Part shown: piece after piece, positions 11,251 through 23,075 of the stretch
How the letters are laid out: the number at the start of each line of letters is the position of its first letter
How positions within the stretch are numbered: the stretch's first letter is position 1
Assembly: GCA_949752795.1 (NCBI GenBank)
Contig: OX457068.1
Location: 62,623,582-62,687,581 of the forward strand
From: Hyperoodon ampullatus
Taxonomy: Eukaryota; Chordata; Mammalia; Artiodactyla; Ziphiidae
Reading direction: 5' to 3'
DNA: 64,000 nt
The notes under the pieces: generated by a model
Told to the model about the DNA's origin: nothing
The model's input: the letters and a program-made list of their open reading frames with translations, nothing else
Database searches by the model: none
Program-made: the position numbers and the translations under genes

Positions 11251-11639
11251 CTTAAAAGAAAAGCACATATATGATTTCAGTTCTGGAAGTTGGCTGTATA
11301 ACCTTATTATAATGCCATTGTATGTTTCTCCCAGTCCTCATCTTAACTGATAGCCTATGGTCTGATCTTTGCCTGGGAGCTTGAGAAGACACCAAAAGAT
11401 CAAGACTTCTTCAGCCCAGTTTCCTCTCTCTTACCTTTTCAGTCCCAGGCACAAGCATCATAAATGCTTCAGTGTCCACCTGGGTGGAGCCAGATGCCAA
11501 AATTCTTTATGCTTCATTTCTCCCAACAATAATATGGGAGTTATGGTCCCTTTCTCATAAGAATACGAGTCATTCTTTAAAGTATGGTAATTAGAAATAT
11601 GAATACATAAAGGAAGGATTCAAACTGTGGCTCCTGATC

Positions 11640-11800
11640 ACCTCCTTTTTCATCCATTCTTCAATCAACACATACTTACTGCACATAAACTATGGGCCAA
11701 GGCATTGCATCAGATGTTGGTGATTCAACAGTACAAGACAGATATTGTCCCAGACTTAAGAGTCTTAACAGAGGAGACAGACATTAAACACACTGATTTA
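11640..11800. repeat. L2-like ancient fragment
   Basis: It shows the pattern atcaacacatacttactgca, then gattcaacagtacaagacag and gaggagacagacattaaaca, like the common mammalian '...tattgagcacctactatg...' element. Family assignment is from memory and tentative. Confidence 0.45.
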
Positions 11801-12028
11801 GTGTTCTACCACTGATGTACAAACTACCACAAATTTAGCAGCTTAAAACAAGACACATTTCTTACCTCACAGTTTCTGTGGAGAAGACCATAACTCATTT
11901 CTCGTACCTTCTCTCAGTCTCCCCCCTCCTCTCCCTCATAACCCATGGCTCCTCCTCCCTTATAGCTCGCCCTTGCCCATGGTTTTAGTTCACCCCCATC
12001 CTACACTTCCTTAATAAGCCTCCTTTTA

Positions 12029-12233
12029 GGGCTTCCCTGGTGGCGCAGTGGTTGAGAGTCCACCTGCCGATGCAGGGGACATGGGTTCATGCCCCGGTCC
12101 GGGAGGATCCCACATGCCACGGAGCGGCTGGGCCCGTGAGCCATGGCCGCTGAGCCTGCGCGTCCGGAGCCTGTGCTCCGCAACAGCAGAGGCCACAACA
12201 GTGAGAGGCTCGCGTACCGCAAAAAAAAAAAAA
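12029..12233 (+). repeat. Short CHR SINE (cetacean deleted type)
   Basis: Well-preserved copy. Duplication aagc[c/t]tcctttta at 12016-12028 and 12234-12246, one mismatch. Confidence 0.95.
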
Positions 12234-12246
12234 AAGCTTCCTTTTA

Positions 12247-14270
12247 AGGTGAAGTGGCCCTGGGGATTTTGTTGCTCACTGCCGTCTTCATGGAAGCATA
12301 TCTCACTGGGCTCACTCCACCCACTCAAGAAGGAATGGGACTTAGTGAAATCATGGTCCCCCAGCCCCTAGCCACAACAGCATGGGATCATGGATCATAT
12401 TCTATTTGTATATATGTAGGTGGCAAGTTCTGCTATTTTGCAAACTAATAACCCTTGTATCTTCCAGCTGGCCCCTTCTTTTAGCTACACCTCATTTTTC
12501 TCACTCTGTTTATTTGTCCCAAAACAAAGCGTTCTTATTTCTCCCTGCCTTTTCTCACGTAAACATTCCCAGTTATTACAAACACACTGAGCAAAAAAAC
12601 ATAACTGCACAGTCTCCATACACTTTATCCATCTTATGATACAATTTTTCAAGGAATGCAATGCACTAGAAAAGTGTCCATATCCAAACAAATGCACAAG
12701 TGGCCCAGAAGGATGACTGAGCCCCACTGGAGAGCAGACTTTTGACTGGAATTAGTGAGAGAGAAAGATGGCTATGGCTGCAGATACAACTGGAAGTCTT
12801 CCCCATAGTGAGTTGTGGAGTTGGAAAGTGACTTAGAGATAAAGTCTGTTCAGGGTCTAAAATTTTTCTCCCACCCTAAGTGACTGCCTAAAATGCCACT
12901 AACATAGCAGCCCCAAACTCCCTTTGGTTTGTCATCAGCTTTGTTGTCCCACACCATCACTTTATTGCTGTTTCCCATGTCCAAAACGTGACGACAATCT
13001 GAGGATAGAATCTGAACCTTGGGGATGGTGTTCTCGCAACGTCCATGCCCTCTTCTCCCTGGTGTTCTCCTTAACTGTGGGAAAAGAAAATATTCTGCCA
13101 CCTTTTAATAAGCACTTTGGCCTTAAACCCTAACAGGGCCCATCAGAAAGTGGAAGTCTCTCCAAGTGGTCGATGAGGTGAAAAAATCCTATTGAGTCCC
13201 TGGACAAACAGAGTCCCGCACTCTCATCTAGGGCACCTTCCTAAAGATCATCCTGGAGGTGACAAAAACAGTAGTACCTGAACGGCCTTTCACTTCCACC
13301 TTGGAAACACAGTCCCAAGGTCTCATATCCTGTTGCACCTTCCTCTCTGAGGAATTCTTAGAAGGAAAACTGACGGGCTTTCGTCACAGAAGAGAATGGC
13401 GCTATAGTCTCTTAATGAATTTACCAAGTTTAAGTCAAATGTGCAAGAAATATCACTTTGGATCAGACTCATTCTGCAAAATATATTTTTCAAGAAGTAC
13501 TATGTGAGAGAACATGGCTATTTTCCATCACATCACCTAAAATTTTTTTGGATATCTTCCCAAATGGCTTATGCTTCTCTATGAATAAACAAGTTTTTGG
13601 ATCAACTGACCCACTAATCTTCCTTGAAAGTATCTAAAGCCTCCTTGAATGACAGTGAAACCTACCTAATTCTATGCAATTCTGACCTCGAACACAGAAA
13701 TGTTTTACGTATTCAAAAAAGAAACTAAACCAAGCAGGAAAAGAAAATAATCCTTAAAACTGAAAACAAACAAACTTAACTATATATAAAACTGTTTACA
13801 TAGTCACACAGAGAAAATAGTATTTTATATGACCTTAGAACACAGTGTTCTTAGTGGGATATAAGGTCAAGAAGAACTGCGAAAAGAACTGCAAAGAAAT
13901 GTTAAGTTTCAATCAGAAGTTTTATTGTTAGTAGCAGTTTAATATTATTATTTTGAAACATTTTACTATATATTGTCATATAAAGCAAATAATTCTGCTA
14001 ATATTGTCAGGAACCAAGATTTTTCAGTGCAAGAGGAAATAAATATAAAATGAAAGAAGTTAAGTGAACTGTAAAGTTAATTAGAATTGGAAATATCAAT
14101 ATGAACTCAGGCTTTTAAAATCTGTCCCCTGAAAGAGCCTAGAAACAGTGACACCTCTGTGACAATGACCAACACTAGAACTCAGAGTTTCATCTCTAAA
14201 TATGATTAATCATGAAAGGAAAACCTGGAGAAATATTTGGAAAAATAGCTGACTCCAGGTTTAAATCCAC
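12247..14270. other. PSTPIP2 intron 3, low-copy sequence
   Basis: Two kilobases without a recognised repeat, exon or RNA gene; AT-rich towards the right. The largest stop-free frames are short and carry no known motif. Confidence 0.4.
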
Positions 14271-14274
14271 CAGA

Positions 14275-14425
14275 AAACTACATTAAGAAAATATGACAAG
14301 TATGAATAATTGTTAAATCTGGGTAATGGATTCACAGCCATTCATTACGTTTGTCTTTTTACTTTTCAGTGTGTTTTAAATTTTTTCATTTAAAACATCA
14401 AAAATATATAGAATATAATCAATAA
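14275..14425 (+). repeat. Possible L1ME 3'-UTR fragment
   Basis: ggtaatggattcacagccat then tttttacttttcagtgtg resembles the end of old L1ME 3' UTRs. Short and diverged. Confidence 0.4.
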
Positions 14426-14554
14426 ATTCTCCTTGTACTAATGTCCTATGTCTGAGGGTAACAAGTTTTTAAGGTTTATGTAACTGTTAATATTTTAAAT
14501 ATCTCCCAATGTTTTCCTCCTCCTCAATAATCCAGTACTTTGTAGTCTGGGATG

Positions 14555-14582
14555 AGTGAGTGTGTGTGTGTGTGTGTGTGTC
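14555..14582. repeat. (TG)n microsatellite
   Basis: About 13 TG units, slightly interrupted at the left by gagtgag. Confidence 0.9.
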
Positions 14583-15170
14583 TTAGGATCAAGAGAAGAG
14601 AAGGGGAAGGGCAATGTCTTGTCTGCTCTCAGTACTACCTCTGAGGGGACACAGACCTCAGCGTGTCTCTGCAGCTGTCTACAGCACAGCCAAAGCAGTG
14701 TGCATGTCAGCATGAGGTGTGATTATATCTGCAGAGATCTTCAAAGGTCTGCCTAAACAATTTCCCCCTAGTCTTCCTCAGTATGCTATGCTAGAGAAGG
14801 AATTTAGAAATTTCCATGTGAGTAGGACTGGCTACATAACTTGTGAGGTCCACTGCAAAATGAAAATGTAGGACCCCTTGTTTATAAATCACTAAGAATT
14901 TCAAATAGTGACAGCAAAGAGCGTTAAACCAATTATGAAGCCTATCTGTGTGTGAGATCCTATATGACTGCCCATGAAGCCAGCCCTGTATACGAGGGAG
15001 TGTGTTCCTAAAGTAGGCACCGTGTCTGGCCATCTTTGTACCCTCAGAGTATTCAATGAATGATGGAAGAATAAATAATTGTGGTAAAGGAATCTCACAC
15101 TGGTCGTGAGGACTATGAAATAGTGCAAAGAGAGTCTCTTGTAGCTATCACAAACTATGGGTGTGGTTTA
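14583..15170. other. PSTPIP2 intron 3, low-copy sequence
   Basis: Nothing recognised. Confidence 0.35.
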
Positions 15171-15171
15171 T

Positions 15172-15216
15172 ACACACACACACACACACATACACACATA
15201 TATATATACATATAAA
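15172..15216. repeat. (CA)n/(TA)n composite microsatellite
   Basis: About ten CA units, a short interruption, then a tatatata run leading into aaataaaac. Confidence 0.85.
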
Positions 15217-15526
15217 TAAAACAAGAATACCCTCTCTATTAAACTTCTAGCATAAAATTATGTATAATTCTACCTATAAAAGTATACATAGGAAAGGTCT
15301 TCAAGGAAAATTTAGAAAATATTAATAATGGGTTATGGCTTCATAATTCATTTTAGCTTTCTTTCTATTTTTTTATATATTTTTCACAACTGGAAATGTA
15401 AAAAAAATTAAAAATTTTTTTCACCCAACACACTTCACCCTACTGGCCAGCTCTGCCTGCTTAAGTGTTGGGGGCTCCTGAGTGGTATCAGCCAACCTAG
15501 AAACCAGAAAGAAATGTGGCACCTAC

Positions 15527-15604
15527 TTGGTCTCAGACTGTCCACATGGCTTTTTCCTAGAGAGGCTGAGCAGATCTTTGCCATATTTCTCTTCAATTGA
15601 TGCC
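15527..15604 (-). CDS. PSTPIP2: PSTPIP2 coding exon 3 (residues about 45-71)
   Basis: The acceptor ...ttatgttcctcttag has a good pyrimidine tract. The exon then encodes the end of Arg45, ASIEEKYGKDLLSLSRKKPC, GQSET and the first two bases of Asn71, with donor AA|GTAGGT. The ERASIEEKYGKDLL stretch is the conserved EERYGK-type motif at the start of F-BAR domains, on the membrane-binding face. Length is 78 nt, phase 2 in and phase 2 out, consistent with both neighbouring exons. The acidic-basic spacing and the KKPCGQSE loop are characteristic of PSTPIP2. Confidence 0.96.
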
Positions 15605-16339
15605 CTAAGAGGAACATAAAAGAGGGTTATTAGTCCTTCTCAGGGCTGATTCTTATTTCAGACACATGGCACTTCCCTTGAAGGCAAAACTGTACCCTTG
15701 ACAGTAGAAGCTCAGATATGACACAGTTCTCTAAAATGTGAAACTCCCCTCTACAGAACCAGGAAGAACTGTAAAAGAACAGTGGCCTTCATCTCTAAGG
15801 TGTTCTTCTCCAGCAAAAAGTCTCTAGCTTGAATATTAAAGCCAAACCAAGCATGGCCCCTTGACCAATACTGGCTAGCACATTACAGAATAATTTTCAA
15901 AACTATGATCCATAATTTATATAAATAATCTATATAAATCTATATAGATATAAAATATATCTTTTTTAAGTGGAGTAAAAGATATTTCCACGAAATGCTG
16001 CAATCCTAAGGCCCACCCCTCCCATCTTCTCTAAGAGTATCCTTTAACCAACCTATAGAGTTCCTCATTCATAGTCAACTCAAATACACAGCTAAACCAT
16101 ACCAAAGAGAGAGGAATTTCAGAATATAAACCCTGCAGTTGGCATGTTTCACAAGAACATCTGCTTGTTACTCGGTGTGGCACAGGTCTGCGTAAAGCAC
16201 AAAACATCCCCCACTTCCCCCCTTCCCCTAGCCTCATGGCCCTTTGACACCATCTCCACTTTGTGTCCCAGCCCCAGCTTTATCTAAACCATACTATCAG
16301 GTTATGGGCCTTTAAGCTCATCTACCCCACTTTCTTCAA
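15605..16339. other. PSTPIP2 intron 2, sequence next to exon 3
   Basis: No repeat or exon recognised; a TA-rich stretch lies at about 15915-15960. Confidence 0.35.
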
Positions 16340-17420
16340 ATTTAAAAAAAAAAGTATATTATGAATACATTCTCACTGCAAAAGATTCACACAACACAAA
16401 GTCATATGGAATAAAACACAAAAAGTCTCCCTTCACGCTAACCCCCAATCCCACTCCTCTCCCCAGAGGGAGCCACTGCTAAGCTTGGTATGTACCTTTC
16501 CAGTCCTTTTTCTGCATTTACATTCCTACATCTCACAAATACACAACTTTTTATGGTTACATAATTGAGATCATTCTATTATTTGCTGTTCTGTTTTTCA
16601 CCTAGTAATAAATACATCATATAGATCTTTCCTTACCAGTACATGCTAACCACCATGTTCATAATATGGAGTTTTCCACAGTTCAGGGTCACCCTATTTG
16701 TTTTTTCACTACTGCCAAAAAAAGCTAAATGAACATCCTCAGACAGATATTCATGGGCATCTCTGAGAATGTTTCTCTAGGCTAGGACTTCTGAGAAAGT
16801 GGATTTACTAGATCAGAGGAATATGTGTTTTAAATTTTGGAAAACAGTGCTAAATCGCCCTCCAAAAAAGCCTTCTCAATTTATATTCCCACCAAAAGTG
16901 TGTAAGAGTCCCATTCCCAGAAACCCTCCCCCACACTGGATAGTATCATTCCTTTTTAATTATTACCAGTCTTTAGTGACAGAGGTTAAAAAAAACTCTC
17001 ATTTTAATGTGCTTTTCCTTGATTTCTAGTGTGATTATGCATTTTATATATTTATTGGACATTTGTATATATTCTTCTATGAGTTACCTACTTATATCAT
17101 CCCAATTTTTTAACTGAGTGTTTTACCTTTTTCCTATTATTTTGTAGAAGTTCTTTATTATGAATATCAATACTTATTCTTACATGTTATAAAGTTTCTC
17201 CCACTCTCATCTGTCCTTTCTAAATAATGACCTTATCCATTTTGTTAAAATGATACATGCTCATTATTCAAAAATAAGGAAAAAGAAAAATACATAGAAG
17301 AAAGCAACAAACTGTCCAAAATTCCACCAACTAAAAATAATTAGTATTAACACCAGGTGATGATTGTAATGGACATTTCTTTATGCAGATACGCAGGCAG
17401 GAAGGATGGACAGACAGGCA
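16340..17420 (-). repeat. Old L1ME-type 3' region, reverse
   Basis: The reverse L1ME tail is visible: agagggagccactgctaagc, then gtgctaaatcgccctccaaaa, ttatattcccaccaaaagtg, and ttattggacatttgtatat. Diverged, with small gaps. Confidence 0.75.
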
Positions 17421-18056
17421 TGAGTAATTTTAAAAGAATGAGACTATATTCTACATGCTATTTAAAAATAAAGCATTAAGCCTGATTTTATTTAAATTTC
17501 ACAGAAGAAAAGAAAACTGAAAGGAAGCTGAAGGAATTGCTGAATTTCAAATAATTGTTTCTTTGCCACAGGAAAAATTAATTCCTAAAATATCCTCCTA
17601 AAGCTAAAAAGGAGTTTATGAAAATAATTAAGGGGATTGAGACATTAAAATATTTTAATGACCTATTTCAGTTTTAGACAGTTTCAGATGTTTGATAGCC
17701 GCCCGTGAAAGGATGAGATGATTAGCACTATCGTACCTCCACCTCCTCCTTGACAATGTTTACATTATTTTTACTTCATTTGTGTCTATAACACACGCTG
17801 TTCTCCAGTCATAATTCCCCCAGTTGTTTAGTCTTAACTATTTATGAAAATGGATGTGATGCTCACCCCCAGTCCTATTACCATAGCTTTTCCATCCCTA
17901 AGATTTGTATTTTGGTTCATTTCTTCACTTTGTGATCTTCTGGCTGAATTTCATCACTTTGTGATCTTTTGCCAAAATGGCTCAGAAGGGAGGGCATCAG
18001 TATTTCCTGAGTTCTTTCATATTTGAAACCATTTTCCTGTGGCCTTCATATCTGAA

Positions 18057-18861
18057 ATTATTATTTTTTACTTTTTATTGAAGTATAGTTGATTTACCAG
18101 GTTGTGTTACTTTTGGGCGTACAGCAAAGTGATTCAGTTATACATATACATGTATCTATATATGTTATTTTCAGATTCTTTTCCAATACAGGTTATTACA
18201 AGATATCAAATATAGTTCCCGGTGCTATACAGTAGGTACTTATTGTTTACTTATTTTATATATAGTAGTGTGTATCTGTTAACCTCACACACCTAATTTA
18301 TCCTCCCCCCACCTTTCTCCTTTGGTAACCATAAGTTTGCTTTCTACGTCTGTGAGTCTGTTTCTGTTTTGTAAATAAGTTTATTTTTATCTTTTCTAGA
18401 TTCCACCTGTAAGTGTTATCATAGGATATTTGTCTTTCTCTGTCTTACTTCACTTAGTATGATAATCTCTAGGTTGATCCATGTTGCCGCAAATGGCATT
18501 ATTTCATTCTTTTCTACGACTGAGTAGTGTTCCGTTGTATATATGTACCACAGGTTCTTTATCCATTCATCTGTTGATGGACATTTAGGTTGCTTCCATG
18601 TCTTGGCTCTTGTAAATAGTGCTGCAATGAACCCTGGGGTGCATGTATCTTTTCAAATTAGAGTTTTCGTCTCTTCCAGATATATGCTCCAGAATGGGAC
18701 TGCTGGATCATACGGTAACTCAATTTTTAGTTTTTTGAGGAACCCCCATACTGTTCTCCACAGTGGCTGCACCAATTTACATCCTTACCAACAGTGTAGG
18801 AGGGTTCCCTTTTCTCCACACCCTCTCCAACATTTATTATTTGCAGACTTTTTGATGATGG
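18057..18861 (-). repeat. 5'-truncated L1 3' end, reverse
   Basis: The L1 3' end is at the left (cttttattgaagtatagttg) and ORF2 C-terminal sequence at the right (gttccattgtatatatg; reverse of ...cttctccacacc). A 19-bp duplication, tgtggcctt[c/t]atatctgaa, at 18038-18056 and 18862-18880 defines it exactly. It runs in the same direction as the host gene. Confidence 0.93.
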
Positions 18862-18880
18862 TGTGGCCTTTATATCTGAA

Positions 18881-19648
18881 TGACAACCCCGCTGGTGTAA
18901 TGAATGTTCTTAAACTTTCCCTCAGAACTCTGCTGAACTTGTTCCATTGGCTTCTGTCATTGAAGAGAAACCCAAGGCCATCCGGATTCCCTGCTGCTCA
19001 TTCCTATTTCAAAAACTTGGTTCATTTTTCCTAGATACTTGAAGTATTCTTTCTTTAATTAAATAACTTAACCAGGATGAATGTTAATGTTGATTCTTAA
19101 ATAATCATAATCAATATTGATTACTGTGTATCAATGTTTCCTGGTTTATAGTATGTACCCTTCAGATCTATTTAGTTCTTCTACATTCCATGAAATTTTT
19201 CCTGGATTCTCTCTCTGAATACTTTTATTATTCCCTTTTGGTAAATTTTCTACTTGGGATCAGTTACCCAGATCTTGAAGTGGCTTTGTCTATCTGTTCT
19301 TGAGTTTGGGGCCCTGGTTCTTTTTCTCTTTTTGACTTCATATCTTCTTTCCTCCCTCTCTCCCTCCTTTTCTTTGGCTGAGGTAATTTGCATGGCTGTT
19401 GCATCATTTGGGTTCATCTTGCTCCTGGTACCGTGGGCAACCCTATCTACTTGCTCTGAAACCATGCGCGTGAATTCTCTTTTATGCCCTTCTGACCTTA
19501 TACATTACCTTCCCACAGCTTGAGCAAGAATCCTGTGTTTTCTTGGGCCTCTACTCTTGGATTCTATTTCTAAATTTTTTGCCGGCTCCTGATAATGTAA
19601 AGTGAAACACACCTGAAACTGACTCTAGTTGTAAAAAAGGATGCATTT
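18881..19648. other. PSTPIP2 intron 2, low-copy sequence
   Basis: No repeat or exon recognised. Confidence 0.35.
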
Positions 19649-19888
19649 TGGGCTTCCCTGGTGGCACAGTGGTTGAGAGTCCGCCTGCCGATGCAGGGGA
19701 CACGTGTTCGTGTCCCGGTCCGGAAGGATCCCACATGCCGCGGAGCGGCTGGGCCCGTGAGCCATGGCCGCTGAGCCTGCACGTCTGGAGCCTGTGCTCC
19801 GCAAGGGGAGAGGCCACAACAGCGAGAGGCCCGCGTACCGCAAAAAAAAAAAAAGGAAAGGAAGGGAAGAGAAGGGGAGGGGAGGGAA
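19649..19888 (+). repeat. Short CHR SINE with purine-rich tail
   Basis: A full short CHR body to about 19841, then A12 and a GGAAA/GGGGA-rich purine tract up to 19888. No clear target-site duplication, so the tail has been remodelled. Confidence 0.9.
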
Positions 19889-20431
19889 TCCTCTAAAGCA
19901 TGCCAGATCCCCCCAGACCACCATGCCCACCACCCTGCGGAGCACCACGACTGGCCCCTGCATCTTTCCCACCACTGCAGCTCAGTGGTCTCTGAGCCAG
20001 GCTCTGCCTCCCTGTCACTGCACAGGCCCTGCTTGCCGCCCTTCCATAGACACCTGGGTGTTCCTCCACTGACCAAAGCCATCTCTTCCTCGAGTTAAGG
20101 GACACTTCAAGATCTCCTCCTCCATGAGGCTGGCCCTCCGTTTTTGCCAGTCGTCCCAAGCTCCCCCCTCCCGTGAGGTCTTTCAGTATCATACGTATCA
20201 CAAAACTTAGTATTTTATTATATTTTGTTTGCTGTTTCATTCATAAATCTTATCTCTTGAATGGCTTCCTAAGAGCTTTAGGACAAAGATATCATTTACT
20301 TCTTGGGGATCGTTCCATAACTTTACAGCAGAGGGTTTTGTGGACCATTAAAAACAAACAAAACCACTAAACTGTCCTTGTCTGTGTGGGAGTGTTTTGT
20401 CCACCCTCTGTCTTCAGAGAGAAACATGTAC
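19889..20431. other. PSTPIP2 intron 2, next to exon 2
   Basis: Low-copy sequence between the SINE and exon 2; nothing further recognised. Confidence 0.35.
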
Positions 20432-20532
20432 CTTTCTTTTAAAAAGTCTTCAAACTCTTTGCAGTTCTTGCGACCATTGTTCAGATGCTGGATGATGGTC
20501 TCATAGCCAATGCTGCTGAGGATGTCTGGACT
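20432..20532 (-). CDS. PSTPIP2: PSTPIP2 coding exon 2 (residues about 12-45)
   Basis: Reading leftwards, the acceptor ...tttttctcaccag is followed by codons for SPDILSSIGYETIIQHLNNG and then RKNCKEFEDFLKE plus two bases of an Arg codon. The donor is AG|GTACAT. This is the first helix of the F-BAR domain, which takes part in dimerisation and membrane binding. The block with IIQHLNNGRKNCKEFEDFLKE is diagnostic of the PSTPIP subgroup, and the spelling fits PSTPIP2 better than PSTPIP1. The exon begins in phase 0 and ends in phase 2, which the next exon matches by supplying a G to complete Arg45. The residue numbering assumes an 11-codon first exon, as in other mammals; it places a Leu at residue 98, the site altered in the mouse cmo allele. 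Confidence 0.96.
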
Positions 20533-22832
20533 CTGGTGAGAAAAACAACACTGTGTGAGACGGGGAGTGCGGTGACGGCAGCCCTGAGGCCTGAAGCGTG
20601 GACAGGGCAGGACACGGGGAAGCTGGCCATGGGGAGTTGCTGAAACACTTAACTCCAAGGCACATGTGACCAAAAAGGACAAAATAGAAGAAGTTCAGAG
20701 TGCATGTAGCTGTGGAAGAGTTTTTAAAATTATGAAACTATAGGGCCACGAAACAGGAAGGAAGTGACAGAGGACTGAGAGGCACATGGATGAGGGAGCT
20801 GGCTGGGCTTGCGGCCCCTCCCTGCGTCCCCACATGCCCTGATCAGGCCAGGCAGGGAGCAGGAACTGAGCCTCCTTCTAGCCTTCTGCTGAGTGACCCT
20901 CTATCCCACAGGCGGAAACTCAGTTACACCACAGGTCCATTTTAACCAGGGATACACAGTGTTCACTGTGTCCTCACACCTATCACAGAGCTTGACCCTG
21001 ACATCTCTTCCCAAAGCCAAGAAGCCTGGTGTGAGGGTCGAGGGCACTGTTGGGCCAGTCCCCAGCACTGGGAGAGGGAGGCCGGCTTCCCACTGTAGCA
21101 GGAAGCTGAGCCCAGCAGCCAGCAGGCCCCGATGGGCTGGCCCCACTTTGGGGGAAAGGAATTTTTTTAAATTTTAAGCTAGCCATTTATTCTTATTTTA
21201 TTCTACTACGTGCTCTGGAGTTGGAGGAAGCTGCCTGAGTCTCCCAAAGCAGTAGTCCCAGATGCAGTATATTTTAAAAATCAAAGTCCCCTCAGCTCCC
21301 CAAACCAACAAATCAGGAGCTTTAAAGAATACCCCTGAAGTGTCCCCTAATGCGGCTGGTTTCCTGGTTTCTACCCCCCAAGTGCATATAATAGGTGGTC
21401 TGATCCAGACTCCAGTCCCTTAGGGAGGTTGGTTAGGCTGCCACTGGGTGTGCCCTGGGGAGCTTTGAACTGACCCAGCCCCAGCCTAGCCTCCCTACCC
21501 TCCATCTGCTGAGGAAGGTTCTTCTCTGCCATTGGGTGGGGCTGGGACCCCCTGAAGATACGTCTCTGCCCAGCCCTGGACACTAGAGAAGCAGAATTTC
21601 TCTATTCCATTTGCTGCCACTCCTCATGGCCTGGCTGAGCAGACAGGGGTCCCCGAGAGACCCAGCAGGACCAAGGCCTGAGGCTGATTTCAACCTCAGA
21701 AACCTAACTGGCCATAACTCACACTGCATTTTAAAAAGTGGATTATTATAAGTATAATAAATTTTACACATGGGCATACAAATAAATCTTAGTTAGAAAT
21801 ACATTTAATTCTATGGGTTCTGGCTACTGTTTGAGCATAGATTTCGGCCTTGGGAAGCCTAACGAAAGAGCCTCCACCAAAGCTTCATTTCTCCACCCAC
21901 CCCCTCCACACACGCTCTTCTGTCTCAGCGGGGTAGGCTTCTAACTGCCCCCTGAAATGCAGTGCTCAGTGGCAACTCTAAGATGATGCTTACATTATCC
22001 CCTCCTGAATCCAAATTCAGCTCCTCCATCCCCAAGGTTTCTGGAAGCCTTCCCTGAGTAGCCCTAATGCTCCCTCTTCTGGGCTCTCAGACTGCCCAGC
22101 TTCTGAATTTGCTGTTTGCTACCCACCTTGTGAGTAGCCTTGTTGGCCCAATGCTACTGCAAGTGCCTGCAGCTTCTTCCAATCCTCAGACCAGTCCTGC
22201 ACACATACACACACACCCAAAAAATTTAGCTTAAGATTATGCAAACCAAAGGTCTACAGTAAAATTCTGTGGGATGAAAATGTCTATTGTGTTCCCAGCC
22301 AGATGCATTAGAAGAGAACGATGAAAACAAAGGCTCCTGAGTGAATGAGGGAATGAATGGGTACAAAGGGTCAATGTCAATATTGGTTTGTAGACAGAAG
22401 TCCTTTGGTCTTCCCAGAGAAGTACACTTAGGTTCTCTGTTTTATGATATTCATTTGGAAAACGTGGTTTCCTTTTTCTTAATTAAGGGTGTGGATGCTC
22501 TTTGAACTGGGCAGGGAGGGTGGAGCTAGAACAAGATTTCCTGGAAACAAACCAAATCACCAGGCCTCCTGGCCACCAGCCTTAAAGAACCACAACTGCT
22601 GCTTCAGAGGAGTGACTGGACTCCAGAGGCAACCAAGAAAGAAAATCTCCAAAAAGAAAACAAAGAGTGCCTAAGTCCCAGTGCAAAGAGGCAGGGGATT
22701 TGGCCTGGAAACTCCTTCCCATGCTACTCAGAAAGCACTGCTGAGAAGCTCTGACTGGCAGATGCAGAATAAGAGGGCCAAGCAGGAAAGAAAACTGCAT
22801 GAGCACCAAGATGGCACAGCAGATTTGCCATC
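20533..22832. other. PSTPIP2 intron 1, low-copy GC-richer sequence
   Basis: 2.3 kb without a recognised repeat or exon. I looked for the first coding exon (a reverse MTRSLFKGNFW-type block ending at a GT donor) and did not find it. Confidence 0.4.
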
Positions 22833-22848
22833 AAAAATGAGTATGCCA

Positions 22849-23059
22849 GGGCTTCCCTGGTGGTGCAGTGGTTGAGAATCCGCCTGCTGATGCAAGGGAC
22901 ACCGGTTCGTGCCCTGGTCCGGGAAGATCCCACATGCCGCGAAGCGGCTGGGCCCGTGAGCCATGGCTGCTGAGTCTGTGCGTCCAGAGCCTGTGCTCCG
23001 CAACGGGAGAGGCCACAACAGTGAGTGGCCCGCGTACCACAAAAAAAAAAAAAAAAAAA
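22849..23059 (+). repeat. Short CHR SINE (cetacean deleted type)
   Basis: A long uninterrupted A-tail and a perfect 16-bp duplication, aaaaatgagtatgcca, at 22833-22848 and 23060-23075. Confidence 0.96.
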
Positions 23060-23075
23060 AAAAATGAGTATGCCA

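Larger units (their letters stand above)
4429..20532 (-). other. PSTPIP2: PSTPIP2 gene, visible part (exons 2-6 with introns)
   Basis: Five minus-strand exons, each with an AG acceptor and GT donor, join in frame (101+78+35+107+63 nt = 128 codons) into the N-terminal F-BAR part of PSTPIP2, proline-serine-threonine phosphatase-interacting protein 2. The family protein is a cytoplasmic, membrane- and actin-associated F-BAR adaptor in macrophages and osteoclast precursors that binds PEST-type tyrosine phosphatases and restrains inflammation. The introns are about 4.8, 4.3, 1.4 and 5.2 kb. The small first coding exon (about 11 residues expected) was not found up to 64000, so intron 1 would exceed 43 kb. 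The later exons lie beyond the left edge. All frames are open and no lesion was seen, so this looks like a working gene. Confidence 0.95.

Noticed and set aside
15660..15690. cttcccttgaaggc, tested as the reverse of the PSTPIP2 first coding exon (FKGNFW)
   Set aside because: The residues on both sides do not fit, and it lies downstream of exon 2 in gene order.
20432..20532. Alternative assignment to the paralogue PSTPIP1
   Set aside because: The IIQHLNNGRKNCKEFEDFLKE and HIQLAQTLREEAKKMEEF spellings fit PSTPIP2 better; PSTPIP1 has different residues at many of these positions.
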